This document shows positions 44,597 through 56,233 of a DNA stretch of 64,000 nucleotides, in pieces. Location of the stretch: positions 12,344,892-12,408,891 of the forward strand of contig CM071574.1 in the NCBI GenBank assembly GCA_036426205.1. Direction: 5' to 3'. Source of the stretch: Ascaphus truei. Taxonomy: Eukaryota; Chordata; Amphibia; Anura; Ascaphidae. Position numbers and translations under genes: made by a program. Under the pieces are notes generated by a model. The model made no database searches. It saw only the letters and a list, made by a program, of their open reading frames with translations, and was not told the origin of the DNA. Position 1 is the stretch's first letter; every line of letters begins with the position of its first letter.

Positions 44597-46780
44597 AGTA
44601 TTTGGTACAATCCCATTAAATGTATTTACAAAAAAAAAAAAATCAATAAAGCAGAGCAAATGTGGGAATAGATTAAAAAGGAAATAAATGTATACTGCAG
44701 TAGAGTTCATATATTCAGCAACAAAGCATAAGAGGTTGTTTTTTTTGTTCCAGAATAAACAGCACCGTTGCCTCTACTTTGTAATGTGAGAATGAAACTG
44801 TAGAAACTAATTTAATGAGATCTATTTTAAAAGGAAATTGAAGCATAAAGACTTTTTGCTGAGAAGACTATTCGATACCAAAATATTAAATGATAAACAC
44901 AGATTGCTTAAAATCAGACAGGCCATTTAAAGAAAAGCATTTTAGCTCATCGTGATATGTAGCACCTTATTTAAATTAGGAGGTGTTAATTTGTAGCTTG
45001 AATAATATATTAATATAATATGTAAAGTGAATGGCATTGTTAATCACAGTCGCGCCTGGAAAGACTTTGCTTCTGTGCACTGAATGTTAATTTTGCAAAA
45101 CATTAATTTCAAAGATTTTGCAGCAGTGCTTTTGTAATTAAATATTAATGTCACATGTTATTGCAGTAGCATGTTTATGAAAGCCGGCAACACTTCAAGT
45201 CAACTCATTTGTTTTATATTTATTCTTGTACATCTGCAATCCCTTCTATTTCAAAATTTGAAAGTGTAGGCCATTTTGAAAAGTCAGAATGGGACCATTT
45301 TTCATTGTAAGCGTTTTTTAACATCCAACTAGGTAAATATTTAATGTGGTGTTTTCAGCTGGTATAATTTATCAGTAAATTGGCTATAACTTTATGCAGT
45401 TCAAAAAGGTACCTAACGTGACATCTCATTTCTGAGGTGAAAGGCAACAACAAGACAACAGAAGTGACTATGTCATTTATTTAATTGTAGTTGATATTGT
45501 TAAGGTTATTTGCCAAAAGTTATTACAAAAGACTGATGGTTTTTTGTCCTTAATTGGTATTATCAAATGTTAGCATTTATAATTCCACGGCATAAGATTA
45601 TACTATTTTAGCTGCAGCTACATAGATTAATCGTCTGATTTAGTTCGTCTTTTTGCACTATGTTCAACATTATTTTCTCAAAACGTTAGTGGTATAAAGA
45701 ATACATAACAATAAATCATATCAACCTTTTTCGAACAATTTACACCCCCTGGGTAATGTGATAAAGACTTGTATTCATGAAGCTGCGATGATGTCCGTTG
45801 TAGTTTTTCTAATCTCTATTGTGTTACATTAAAAGTTGCCCTGCTGTAAACAGAAAATGGTTGTAATTACTCCCTAAAGTTTATTCTTCCCTCTTTTGAC
45901 TTTCAAATATTCTTTACAGCTACAGTGAATACTATAACTACGTTGACAGACAGCATTTTATCATGCAAGATATATCATTCCCACCTGAGAAATTAATCAA
46001 TGCGTTTCGTTGTTGTTGCAAGAATTATATCAGCATCAGCACCTGATGTTGCACGTAACAGTGAACAATATTTGACAGCAAAAAAATTAAAGGATAACAA
46101 GAGATGCAAACTACATTTTACAAGCGTGCTGCGCCTCCAACAATGCAATTTAAATATTATTTGTCACTATTTAAAATGAACCTTTCCCCTTTAAGCTATG
46201 CCATTACACTCATTTGTCCTGTCACTGTTGACAGGCTCCATGACTCACGCACAAAAATGGTCATTAGGTAAAGCATCTTCATCTTATTTTAAAAAAAAAA
46301 GAAAGCATTCTGATGCCACTAAAAGCCTGTAATTATTTTTATCCGAAGAGATAGTGTTGCTTGGAAGGTAATTTAATAACCTTTTGCATGTACCTGGGGA
46401 ATGCTTCTCAGGGGAACGAAGGTGCCGACATGCCTTTCAGTCGTCAAAACATGACCTTTAAGGGTTGCTTAGAGAGAAGTTAGCATGGAATGTTGCAACC
46501 AATGCTCTGCTAATTCCATGTTCTAATGTATGCAAAATGCAGTTCTTAAGCAGTGAACATTGTGGGATGAATTTATTGGAACTGACCTGTGAAATAAAAG
46601 GAATATGGGATGTGCTGTGAATGAATGCACAGTATTATTTTGAGATAGTTTTATGTAGTGTATAAAAAATATATTAGTTATTTACTATATTATATTTAAA
46701 GTACACCTATATAATTATACAATGGTTATAGTATATGTCTGTTAGATTATATGTCTGAGGCAGAAATGCTGAGCTTCTTA
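44597..46780. other. Repeat-poor AT-rich spacer
   Basis: No transposon or gene recognised over about 2.2 kb. This is the start of the longest repeat-free interval in the window. Confidence 0.55.
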
Positions 46781-46925
46781 TCAGTAGTATCTTCTTTTAC
46801 GTTTACTGTAACTCTTCCAGAGATTGAGGATGACGCAACGCATTGATTTCAGCAGGGTTACAGGCCTCTTCAGCAGTGAATGGGTTGTTACGTCTCTGAA
46901 GGCAAAGTCCCACATATGTGATGTT
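46781..46925 (-). repeat. Decayed hammerhead-bearing repeat (minus strand)
   Basis: The minus strand carries CTGAAGA (46867-46873), GGCCTGTAACCCTGCT and GAAA (46847-46850), followed by TCAATGCGTTGCGTC. CTGANGA and GAAA are hammerhead core boxes in the right order and spacing; stem II could form GGC/GCT (one G-U). The segment expected after GAAA is altered and stem I is not apparent, so it is at most a degenerate copy. The 105-codon minus frame here is not supported as a gene. Confidence 0.35.
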
Positions 46926-48344
46926 TCCGTTTGAAGTGTGGGACATATATAGCAAATATATATATAGCAAAATAATTCGGATTGGTTAGAATAAAACTGT
47001 CTACAATATACAGTAGGCTGAGAAAATGTCACATATACATTTCTAGCTACTGTGTGAGCATAGACGGTGTCCTGTAACAAAGGTTCATTAAACAACATCC
47101 CTTTCTTTTATCGCTTTGGTACTAGATCTAACCATAGCAACAGATGCAAAGATTTGAAAGCATAACCCTGACATATGCCATTTATCAACGAATTAGCACA
47201 GTAGCTGCATCAGTGATGAACTGAACAGGCTATGTCCATTTTATAGCTTTTTTTCCCTTTAAAATGCCTTTAATCCCCACTTCACCTCTTTAAAGCAGTC
47301 AGCATTAAAGATTTATGCTGTGCTTTTCACTGCCACACCTGAATATAGATTACTTAAATGGGCTGTAAATAATTCATATCTGGAAATACATTTCCATTAC
47401 TGGCTGATAATGTAATTTAATACACTGTTATATACTGTAATAAAAGACTACAGATTGTTGACTCTTCATACAATCATCTTTTGGACAGGGAGCAGATTAA
47501 CATAAAAAAAAAGACTAGACGGGAACAGCTTTTGTGCTGCCTACATACTTCAATGTTTACATAGAGACAATTACAGTAGAGAAGTTTCAGCCCCTTTAGA
47601 GCATCATTCTGACATTGACCAAGCCCCATTCCATCAATGTCAAATCTAGCCAATTAGACAGCAGTCACAACACAATAAGGTATTTTGGCAAACATAAGGC
47701 ATGACCCCAGCACTTCTGTTTTTGCCCCATCCCAAAATAAAATTGATAGCAATGAAATGCTAAATGTTTGTAAACAATAGCCCGCTTTTGTGGCATGAAT
47801 CGCTTAAATAATGCAGATTATTTGCACGAAAATATGATGGGGGGGGGGAACATATTAGAAATTACAGTAATGTGTAGATGAAAAAAAAGTAAATAAATCG
47901 CCAACATGTGTTAAGGATCTCTTTGTCATAAAAATAATGTTCATAAAACTTTTCCAAGCATTTCTTTTAGCTTAGCCAGGCAATAAAGTTACATTTTAGA
48001 CAAAACAACATAACTTTAGAGTCAGCAGACACTGAAGATTTTAATGTTATTTGCAAAGCAAATAATACTGGACGTGAAGGGATAAAGTTTTTTTAACTTT
48101 AATTTAGGAGCCTGTCTAAAAGTAACATGTTTAAGTTCCTCACTTCTAAAAATATTTGATATTAGAATGGCTATCTATGCATGTAAAGAAAATGTTCAGA
48201 TTTTTTGGCCCAGCATAGCCTTAGTTCAATACCCCGATCGACATTTTATATGTATGCTTCCATTTAACATTGACCCGAAAGTCTTTGGAAATGTTTATAT
48301 GAAAAGTCAACGTATTCTATAGCTGGGTGTTAAAACAAAGGTTG
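46926..48344. other. Repeat-poor spacer
   Basis: No element recognised. The 47270-47440 stretch has balanced, non-repetitive composition. Confidence 0.5.
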
Positions 48345-48739
48345 ATGGTGAAACTGAATTGCATTAGAGAGATAGCTGAATTATCTTCACATTTAGTGAA
48401 CAAGTTTCACATCTAAGTGAGTACAAGCAGGATACACTGGTCGAACACTTTGCTTTTGAGGCACAGTGGACGGTCCCCTTATGAGTGTCTGGATTCTTCC
48501 AAATTCACTCCCTCTCGTCTTCTTTCTCCTATTGATTTCATGTGAAATGTTCCCAACCATTGATACTTGCCGGCCAAGGAAGACAGTCTTTGGCTTCCAT
48601 TTATATTCCATTTATTTCTACCTTTTGCAGCGTTTACACATTTGCTGAACATTACTTTGGCCTTGCTGAGATTCACATAGAGGGTTACCGTCTTACTTGA
48701 TGCAGCGAGTTCTCTGATTTGTTGCTGACTTAGTATATA
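48345..48739 (-). pseudogene. RTE-clade LINE, C-terminal piece (part 3 of 3)
   Basis: The minus strand reads QQIRELAASSKTV, NLSKAKVMFSK, then (shifted frame) FLGRQVSMVGNISHEINRR and TCSLNVKIIQ. This matches the post-YADD part of RTE-type reverse transcriptase (LNL.KTKvM, YLGq.it.dGni..EI.rRi, yGcEtWtl). It is the same element as 52499-52776 and 53318-53725, split by a LINE insertion at 48740. Frameshifted and dead. Confidence 0.85.
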
Positions 48740-51700
48740 AGTATATATTATATAAATACAGTTAGACTATAGTTTGACTAGAGGTGACTGGGGACTGGAT
48801 CTACTGCACACTCTTTTACTCAAGACAACAAACGGTAAGCTATTCAGTTCACACTATGATCCCATGCTTGCTAACCTGCCTATTTCAACCCCCCACTCCT
48901 TTACAACTTATTTACTGCAGTCTCTCCCAAAACTGACTGCACAATACACTGAAACCCTGAACTGACTCTAGCATTGCGATACAGCTAAACATTTGACAAG
49001 GAACAGGCACACACATGCTGTTAGTCTGCTCACACTCACTCTGCTCACAACAGCTCCTTGCAGCACTGCCTACCTCTGCCATCATGAACCTGCTATGTAT
49101 TTTAACTTTTTTCTTTCTCCTGGCCTCATGGAGATGTTAATCCCTCTATACACTACAAACTCCTCCATCCTGGCCCACACCCAACATCACCATGCACACT
49201 GGACTACTCAAAAGCCTTGCACTATCTACTGAATGTTGGTGGAGAACTCTAAAAACCAGCACACCAACCACTGCTCACTCAAATGGCAAAAACCACAAAT
49301 CTACAACTTGCAAACAACTAACCAAATTTCTACTCATACTATTACTCTCTTTAGCAGGTGATATTAAACCTAACCCAGGTCCTCCCATTTCAGCTCTGTC
49401 CCATGCCCCTGAGAATTCCACCTTTAAATTCCAAAAAGGGCTATCTGTCGCCCATAAAAATATTCGGAGCCTGCTGCCCAAACTGGACGAACCAAGGGCA
49501 TGATGCCTTATGCATAAACCCAAAGCCATCGTTCTTACAGAAACATGGCTAACCCATAAAACGCCTGATGCAAATATCGCCATTCAGGGATACTCCATTT
49601 TTAGGAGAGATAGGTCAAAGAGAGGAGGAGGGTGTTATTTTATATTGCAGACACATTACAATTTACACTGTTAAATTGCCCACCAAGCCCACCCTCTTTT
49701 GAAATTCTAGTTGGCAAAATCTGCTTCCCCTTTTCTAAGCCCATCTTGCTTGCTGGCATCTACCGCCCCCCTAAAGCCCCTCTACAATCCTTGACTGATA
49801 TCACCCAATTTCTTGGCTCCATTTCCTCTCTGAATGAGAAGAGTGAGCTGCTAGTTCTTGGGGATTTCAACTTCAATTGGCTTGACCCTAAAAACTTCAA
49901 AATCCAGATACAACTCAAGTCACTTAACCTATCGCAACTCATTTCGCAACCCACACGGATAAACCTGAAATCGCATAACCATTCCTTGCTAGACTGGATT
50001 CTCTCCTCAAGCCCCAGCAGAATCCAATCCTCTGGCATCCTTCCTGATATTTTCAGTGACCATGCAATAGTGTACTGTGTAAGGAAAATTAAACCGCCCC
50101 ATTCTAGCCCAAAGTTCTCCTCACTAGAACATTTAAAAACTTTAACCCACAACAGTTTCTGGATGACCTTACCAACTGCCCATGGCACAGAATCGATTTA
50201 ATTCCCGACCCTGATTCTGCGCTCGACTATTTCCAATCCGAGTTCTTAAAACTCTGCGATACCCATGCTCCACTATGCAAAATAAGGGTACGGGGGGCCC
50301 ACCTTCCATGGGTTACACCTGACCTTATAGCACTCTACCAGTTCAGGGATGCCTTGTGGAAAAGCTACAAAGTAACTGGCACTACCAAGGATCTCAATCA
50401 CTACAGATGCATGGGGAACATGTGCACAAGGCAAACAAGGCATGCAAAAGCACAATATTACTCTGACAATCTCCACCAGAATACATCAAACCCAGCTAAC
50501 TTCTGGAAGGTTATCAACAATATATTCCAGCCTCCTAACCATCAACAACCAAGTAATATCACTAAGGGGTATATTACTCTGACAAATCCCACTGACATCG
50601 CAAATGCATTCAATGATTACTTTGTGGGGTGTGCCACTAACTTATTAGGGAAACGCAGCACAAACCCCAAACATGAATCTCATCCTGGGAGTATCCCTAC
50701 AGTCCCACCCCCTCCCAACACTGCCCACAAATTTCAATTTGGCCCAGTATCTGAAGAGGAGATTATACAAGCGCTCCTCAAACTAAAACTAAGCAGCCAA
50801 TGTGGACCCAACTTACTACAATCGAGGTTCCTACGACTTGGTGCCCCAGCCATTGCAAAACCAATTGCGTCCATAATCAACTCTATCCTGTCTGCAGGCC
50901 ATATCCCTAAGACCTGGAAAACTGCAAGAGTTGTCCCAATCTTCAAAAGTGGGGACAAAAACACTGTCTCAAACTACAAGCCAATCTCACTTCTCCCAAT
51001 TCTATCCAAAGTCATGGAAAAATGTGTCCATTGCCAATAAAGCGATTTCTACACCAAGACAAATTTCCCTAGCCAATTCCAATCTGGATTTCGTCCCAAA
51101 CACTCCACCGTAACTACCCTGCTAAAAGTTTGCAATGAAATCCAGTGTGGAATGGAGCGGGGACAACTCACTGGTGCAACATTCCTAGATTTTGCAAAGG
51201 CTTTTGACACAGTCGATCATGCTATCCTGCTTAACAAACTCCAGAGCTCTGGAATAGGGAAACATGCTTTAAACTGGTTTCAGTCCTACCTATCAGGAAG
51301 ATCCCAACATGTGTCCATCTCAGGCTCTAACTCCAACCCCCTGGATATCACCTGTGGTGTCCCGCAAGGCTCTGTTCTGGGGCCCCTACTCTTCTCAGTG
51401 TTCATTAATGATCTTCCCACAGCTTATAAGGAAGCCTCAATACACATGTATGCAGATGACACAATCCTATATGCACACAGTCATAGCCTCTCTGACCTTC
51501 AACACATACTTCAGTCTGACTTTTTGAGACTCGAAAACTGTATTTCCCAAAACAAACTGTTTTTAAACACTGACAAGACTATAACAATGGTATTTGGGAC
51601 CAAGACTAAATTTGTAAAGCTTCCAGTGACTGAGCTCCTGATTAGAACCAACGCTAACACCACCCTAACACCTGTCACTAGTTTTAAATACCTGGGCTTA

Positions 51701-52498
51701 TGGTTTGACTCCCACTTAACATTCGGGATGCACATTGATACCCTGACAACCAAGACCTATGCCAAACTAGGAGTACTTTACAGGAACAAATCCTCCCTAA
51801 GTCTCCTGGTCAGAAAGCGTATCGCACAGCAGATGCTAATGCCAATTATTGACTATGGAGACATAGTATATGGCACAGCACCTCAAACCCACCTTAGCAA
51901 ACTTGACACCCTCTACAATTCAATTTGTCGTTTTGTTCTCCAATGCAACTACAACACACATCACTGCGAAATGCTCAAAGAACTAGATTGGTCAACACTA
52001 GAGTGTAGGCGCAAAGTTCACATTTCCTGTCTTGCCTTTAAATTCTTCATGGGCAAGCTACCCAGCTACCTGAACAAGCTCCTCACCCCTACCACTTGCA
52101 GCACCTATCACCTGAGATCAGACTCCAAAAGACTATTCATGGTCCCAAGGCTCAGCAAAGTATTCGGACGTTCCTCCTTCTCCTTCCGTGCACCCCAAAA
52201 GTGTAACAACCTACCAGAGACTCTCACATCAACCACCAGTTTAAGTTCTTTCAAATCTAAGGCTGTCTCACATTTTAACCTGGTCTGTAACTGTTTCATA
52301 CGCTCATAATATATATTTTCTTTAACTGTGCACGCAATGTCTTGAATATAATGTATACCCTGTTCATTTATGTAACTGTACTTGTAACCATGTACTATTT
52401 GTTTTACTCTGTGCCCAGGACATACTTGAAAACGAGAGGTAACTCTCAATGTATTACTTCCTGGTAAAATATTTTATAAATAAATAAATAAATAAATA
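48740..52498 (+). pseudogene. L2/CR1-group LINE, full length, inserted in RTE
   Basis: About 3.76 kb, flanked by TTAGTATATA at 48730-48739 and 52499-52508. One ORF is broken into frames. 49192-49503 has a Leu-rich N-terminus and the 2A-like GDIKPNPGP. 49632-50201 is the APE endonuclease with AGIYRPP, LVLGDFNFNW, SLLDWIL and FSDHAIVYC. 50354-51040 carries SSQCGPN, RVVPIFKSGDK and NYKPISLLPILSKVMEKC. 51152-52309 carries the RT core DFAKAFDTVDHAIL, GVPQGSVLGPLLF, MYADDTILY, GLWFDSHLTF and the C-terminal RFVLQCN and NNLPETL. The catalytic YADD is intact, but at least two frameshifts and one stop inactivate it. The tail is (AAAT)n. The exact clade (L2, CR1, Rex1, Crack) cannot be fixed by eye. Confidence 0.9.
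49357..49383 (+). other. 2A-like ribosome-skipping motif in LINE ORF
   Basis: Encodes GDIKPNPGP directly after a Leu-rich hydrophobic run, about residues 56-64 of the first frame. The canonical 2A core is D-(V/I)-E-x-N-P-G-P; here Glu is Lys while NPGP is intact. 2A-like sequences at the N-terminus of APE-type non-LTR retrotransposons are established; whether this variant skips is untested. Confidence 0.65.
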
Positions 52499-52776
52499 TT
52501 AGTATATATCATTTGCAAACCATAGAGGACTCCAAGTGTTCACTATTGATTTTGATTTCTTCAAGAGTTGCTGTGAAAAGCGTTGGTGACATGGTGTCTC
52601 CCTGACGCATTCCATTGCTTATCCTTATCAAGCTTGTGTCTTCATGTAATCTAATAGTTGATGTAGCATTCCCATAAATGTTCCTTATAATATCAATGTA
52701 CGCTTCTTCAATATTTTGCCTTCTTAATGCATTTGAAATGGCTGAGGTGTAGACAGAATCAAATGCTTTTTCTTAA
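52499..52776 (-). pseudogene. RTE-clade LINE, RT core piece (part 2 of 3)
   Basis: The minus strand reads EKAFDSVYTSAISNALRRQ, YIDIIRNIYGNATSTIRLHE and ISNGMRQGDTMSPTLFTATL, which are RT motifs A and B of the RTE clade (EKAFDSV, RQGDtiSP.LFtaaLEe). The YADD segment would fall at the junction with the LINE insertion. The frame is nearly open here. A 541-bp insertion interrupts it exactly at the DYEKAFD motif. Confidence 0.9.
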
Positions 52777-53317
52777 TGTCATGGAACAAGAACTATATTT
52801 CTGACTCACCTTCCTCTATATTTCTGACTCACCCCCCTCTCTCCTTTGCAGCTTCTGCCTGTCAGATCTTATTCCCAGCTGCATGGAGTTTGCACACACT
52901 TACTGTGCCTGTGTAACTTGCAACAATGTTGCATTTCTTGCCTCTGGGCATGGAATCAGTGAGCTGCTACTTCAGTTTCTGAGATCCTCACCAGAATGGG
53001 CTAGTCTGCCCCCCTCCTGTTTGTTCAGAGATAGTCTGCCCCTATACTATTCCCTTTACCCACACTGCCCTTCACTTCCTTTTCCACCCTGGAGACAGTG
53101 AGTACAAAACCCTTCTCTGTTCATCCCCCATGGTGAGGCCATCTCTTTTTACCGGTTTCTAACTAATAATCACCACTACATACCATCCACAAGTATCTGT
53201 ATGCTTTTCCCAATAAAGTGGAGGAAATATTACAGGGCTTGGAGTGATTTAAAAGGGAACTGAGTTAATGCTATCGGGAGCCATTCACACATCAAACGTG
53301 ACCCTGGCTTCAGAAAA
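52777..53317 (+). mobile_element. LTR-like insertion splitting the RTE
   Basis: 541 bp between perfect 5-bp duplications CTTAA (52772-52776, 53318-53322). It starts TGTCATGGAAC and has a sense AATAAAG signal at about 53212, as in an LTR. The 3' end reads CAGAAAA rather than a clean CA, so the terminal boundary is uncertain. Removing it with one CTTAA restores the RTE reading frame across the motif. A TTAA-targeting element was considered, but there are no terminal inverted repeats. Confidence 0.7.
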
Positions 53318-53725
53318 CTTAATCTATTAATCCAAAACGGCGTGGTAGATGTTATCCATTACTTCGGAAATAATTTCTTGTAAAACCTGGATGGGGTTCA
53401 TTGTATTGTATACACTGCGATATCCTGCTTTAGATTTTGTTCTTTAGCCAGGGAAAAGTCTAGGCTCTGTTGCAGACGATTAGTGAGTATATTCGTAAAA
53501 CTCTTGCAAGAGATTCTAAGTACAGTAGATTGATTGGTCTGTAGTTCTCGAGTTCTTCTTTGTTTCCATTCTTGTGGATGAAAATAACTATGGCATTGCT
53601 CCATTTTTCTCTACTTCCCTGTCTTCTTTCAATATTCCATTTGTAATTCCATCTTCCTCAGGGCCCTTCTCATTCTTCACAGGTTTTATTGCTCTTTAGA
53701 CTTTTTCTGGAAGGAAGTTTAATAT
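53318..53725 (-). pseudogene. RTE-clade LINE, N-terminal RT piece (part 1 of 3)
   Basis: The minus strand gives IKPVKNEKGPEEDGIT, then NAIVIFIHKNGNKEELENYR with PINLL, then SFTNILTNRLQQSLD and AKEQNLKQDIAVYTI, and finally PRRFGLID leading into the KAFDS piece at 52776. The order matches RTE RT motifs 0-2 (KaPGpDGi, fKKGdk.dl.NYRpisLls, kilt.Rl...). Frameshifts and stops are present; the endonuclease part is absent, so this copy is 5'-truncated at about 53725. Confidence 0.88.
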
Positions 53726-53727
53726 AC

Positions 53728-54771
53728 ATTATAGGCTAAAGCTGGTAAATTCCGGCCATTATTGATATCCCTGCCCTATTATTGGATAATGCCCAGAATT
53801 TTAACCAATCAGTAATGGCCCGGAATTTTTGGCAGCTTGCCAAGTTTCCCAGCCAATCAGCTTTCCGTTCTCATTCACAAAGAGTGAAATTTGCTCTTAG
53901 ACAAGGGAGGTGAGTGGACAGAAGGCACCAGCAAGGCACTGACTCCTCCCCTTCCTGCCTGCAGAGAGCTCCGCACAGGATAGTGAAGGAAAAGGATTGT
54001 GTGTCTGTGTGTGTGTTTTGTGGGTGTAAAGGGGGCCAGCAGAGTGTTTTATTAGTGTGTGTGTCTTCTGTTGGTGTGTGTTTTGTGGGTGTAGAGGGGG
54101 CAGCAAAGTCTTGTTGGTGTGTGTCTGCTGTGTGTGTGTTTTGTTGGTGTAGAGGGGGAGCTGCAGTGTGTGTCTTCAGTGTGTGTTTTGTGGGTGGAGG
54201 AGGGGCGCAGAGTGTTTTGTTGGTGTGTGTGTCTGCAGTGTGTGGGTTTACAGGGGGCTGCAGTGGGTGTAGAGAGGGGGCTGCTGGTGTGTGTTTTGTG
54301 GATGTAGAGGTGCCAGTGTCTATTTTGTTGATTTGTGTGTGTTTTTTAGGTGCAGAGGGGGGCTGCAGTGGGTGTAGAGGGGGCTGCTGGTGTGTGTTTT
54401 ATGGATGTAGAGGGGGCAGCAGTCTGTTTTGTTGGTGTGTGTGTCTGCAGTATGTTTTGTGGGTGTAGAAGGGGGGGCTGCTGTGTGGTGTGTGTTTTGT
54501 GAGTGTAGAGTGTGGAGGAGGGCTGCAGTGTGTTTTGTGGGTGTAGAGGAGGGGGGCTGCACAGTGTGTAGGGGGTGCAGAGTGTATTTGTGTATATAGA
54601 AACGGGTTGCATAGAGGGGGCTGTGTGTATGTACAATTTCCTTTTAATAAACTTGCAGTAAAAGCATATGAATGTAGACAATCATACTGATAAAAATCAA
54701 TAACTACAGAAATGTATCTTTTTTATGAAAAATTAAAAAAAATTAAAGTAAGCCTACATTTGGCCTATAAT
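53728..54771. repeat. Inverted-repeat-bounded block with minisatellite
   Basis: ATTATAGGCTAAA (53728-53740) is mirrored by TTTGGCCTATAAT (54759-54771), 12 of 13 bases. Just inside the left end is a palindrome with 20-bp arms (53747-53766 with 53808-53827); the middle is a GTGTGTTTTGTGGGTGTAGA-type minisatellite. It is probably a non-autonomous DNA element whose centre expanded. No transposase or target duplication was identified. Confidence 0.5.
53995..54640 (+). repeat. GT-rich minisatellite (about 35-45 bp variable units)
   Basis: Variants of TGTGTGTTTTGTGGGTGTAG AGGGGGCTGCAG repeat with indels for about 650 bp; strongly G/T-rich on the plus strand. Open frames (CVSSVCVL-type repeats) are artefacts. 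Confidence 0.92.
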
Positions 54772-54837
54772 AGTAATAATCCCCTCAGAATAGGGCATTA
54801 CTGGCCAATAGTGCCCTGTTCTTCGGGGATTATTACT
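54772..54837. repeat. 66-bp palindrome
   Basis: Perfect 13-bp outer arms AGTAATAATCCCC / GGGGATTATTACT with further imperfect pairing (AATAGGGCA / TGCCCTGTT) towards the TTGGCC-type centre. It lies immediately outside the right end of the 53728-54771 block. Confidence 0.85.
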
Positions 54838-56172
54838 TAAGTAATGCATTTATTATATATATAATTTGGGTTATTTTTTAACATAGGCAATTATTTTTTT
54901 AAATACATTGTCCTATAGTCCTATTAACCATTCCTATAGAGGCCTGGGGCAGGTGTATTGTAAGCTGGGGGTAGAGCAGAAGGATGATGGGTCGGTGCCC
55001 AAGGGAGGGTGGTTAGGTCCCCTGGAGTGAGGGTAATGGGGGTTAACTCTTTGCTTGCTTTAGGGGTTACTAAGGCATTATAGACAAAAGAGAACAACTG
55101 TAAGTACTGGTGTATGAGTAGAAAGTAAATTACCTAAGGCACATAACCTATAGGGAATATGAGGTCGTCCCTGACATGGAAAAGTAATGTAATCATGATT
55201 AATAATTAAAATGCTTTCACTTTGCAGTACTACGGACTGCATGTCTCCTTGTTACTTTACCATGCTAGTCATTGTATAGTGCTAGTTACCACACAATACC
55301 CTGCTATTATACAGTTGTAGTTAGCCATTGGTATTTGTTAAATCCCTCTTCACTCCAGTGATTGTTTTCAATTGGACAATTGTCTTTTTCAATTTTGTAC
55401 AGTGACCCCCAGCTGGATTTATTCTAACCCCCAGCTGGATCTCATTGTTCATTGTCCACACTGTGATTACATTACTTTTCCATGTGAGGGACATCCTCAT
55501 ATTCACTATAGGTTATGCGTCTTAGGTAATTTACCTTCTACGCATACATCAGTACTTATTCTACTGCTTAGTGAGTGCATGCAATTAGGGGGTTCCAGAC
55601 CCTAGTCTACTCTTCTTCCTTGGGAGCTATAGGGTTTTTATCTTTTCTCTATATTGGTTCCCCTATTACACCCTGCATTTTTAATCTGTATACAATTACT
55701 AGGAGGCTGAGAGGGTTATCTTTTCTGTTTTAACACGTTACTAAGACATTGCCATAAGGCAATGTTTTGCGAGCATCTTAAGTAGACCAGGCCAGCAGGG
55801 ATGCAAAATTCCCAGGTACCTGGTCGCCTAAAATTACCCCCCTGGCTGGCACCTGTGCTGTGATGAATATGCAGCATCAGTGAGGAGAGCGTGGGGGGTG
55901 GGGGGTCAGAGGATGATAAAAGAGGATGAAAACTGAAGGAAGAAGTGATGTTACAGTGCTACAATCAAAGTCCGCTTAGTGCCAGAAATTAAAGGTTCAT
56001 ATTTTACGGATGGTTAGATGTCACCTACATAGTTAGGCTGCCAGCTACTCTCTTTTTTCCCTTCCACCCCTCTGATGATGTGGCTGAGTCTTGCAGTTGT
56101 ATTTAAGAATTTTCCTCTAACCTATTCCAAGTCTGACGGGCCTGATTTAGATACTGTTTTAGAGTGATGGTA

Positions 56173-56174
<2 letters not shown>
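54838..56174. other. Unclassified spacer
   Basis: No supported gene. A short inverted repeat ACATTGCC-ATAA-GGCAATGT at 55746-55765 and a G-rich run at about 55890-55905 are visible. Confidence 0.5.

Positions 56175-56232
<58 letters not shown>
56175..56232 (+). repeat. (GT)29 microsatellite
   Basis: Fifty-eight bases of uninterrupted GT dinucleotides. Confidence 0.97.

Positions 56233-56233
<1 letters not shown>

Noticed and set aside
53914..54468. 184-codon Cys/Val-rich open frame
   Set aside because: Lies in the GT-rich minisatellite; residue pattern follows the repeat unit.
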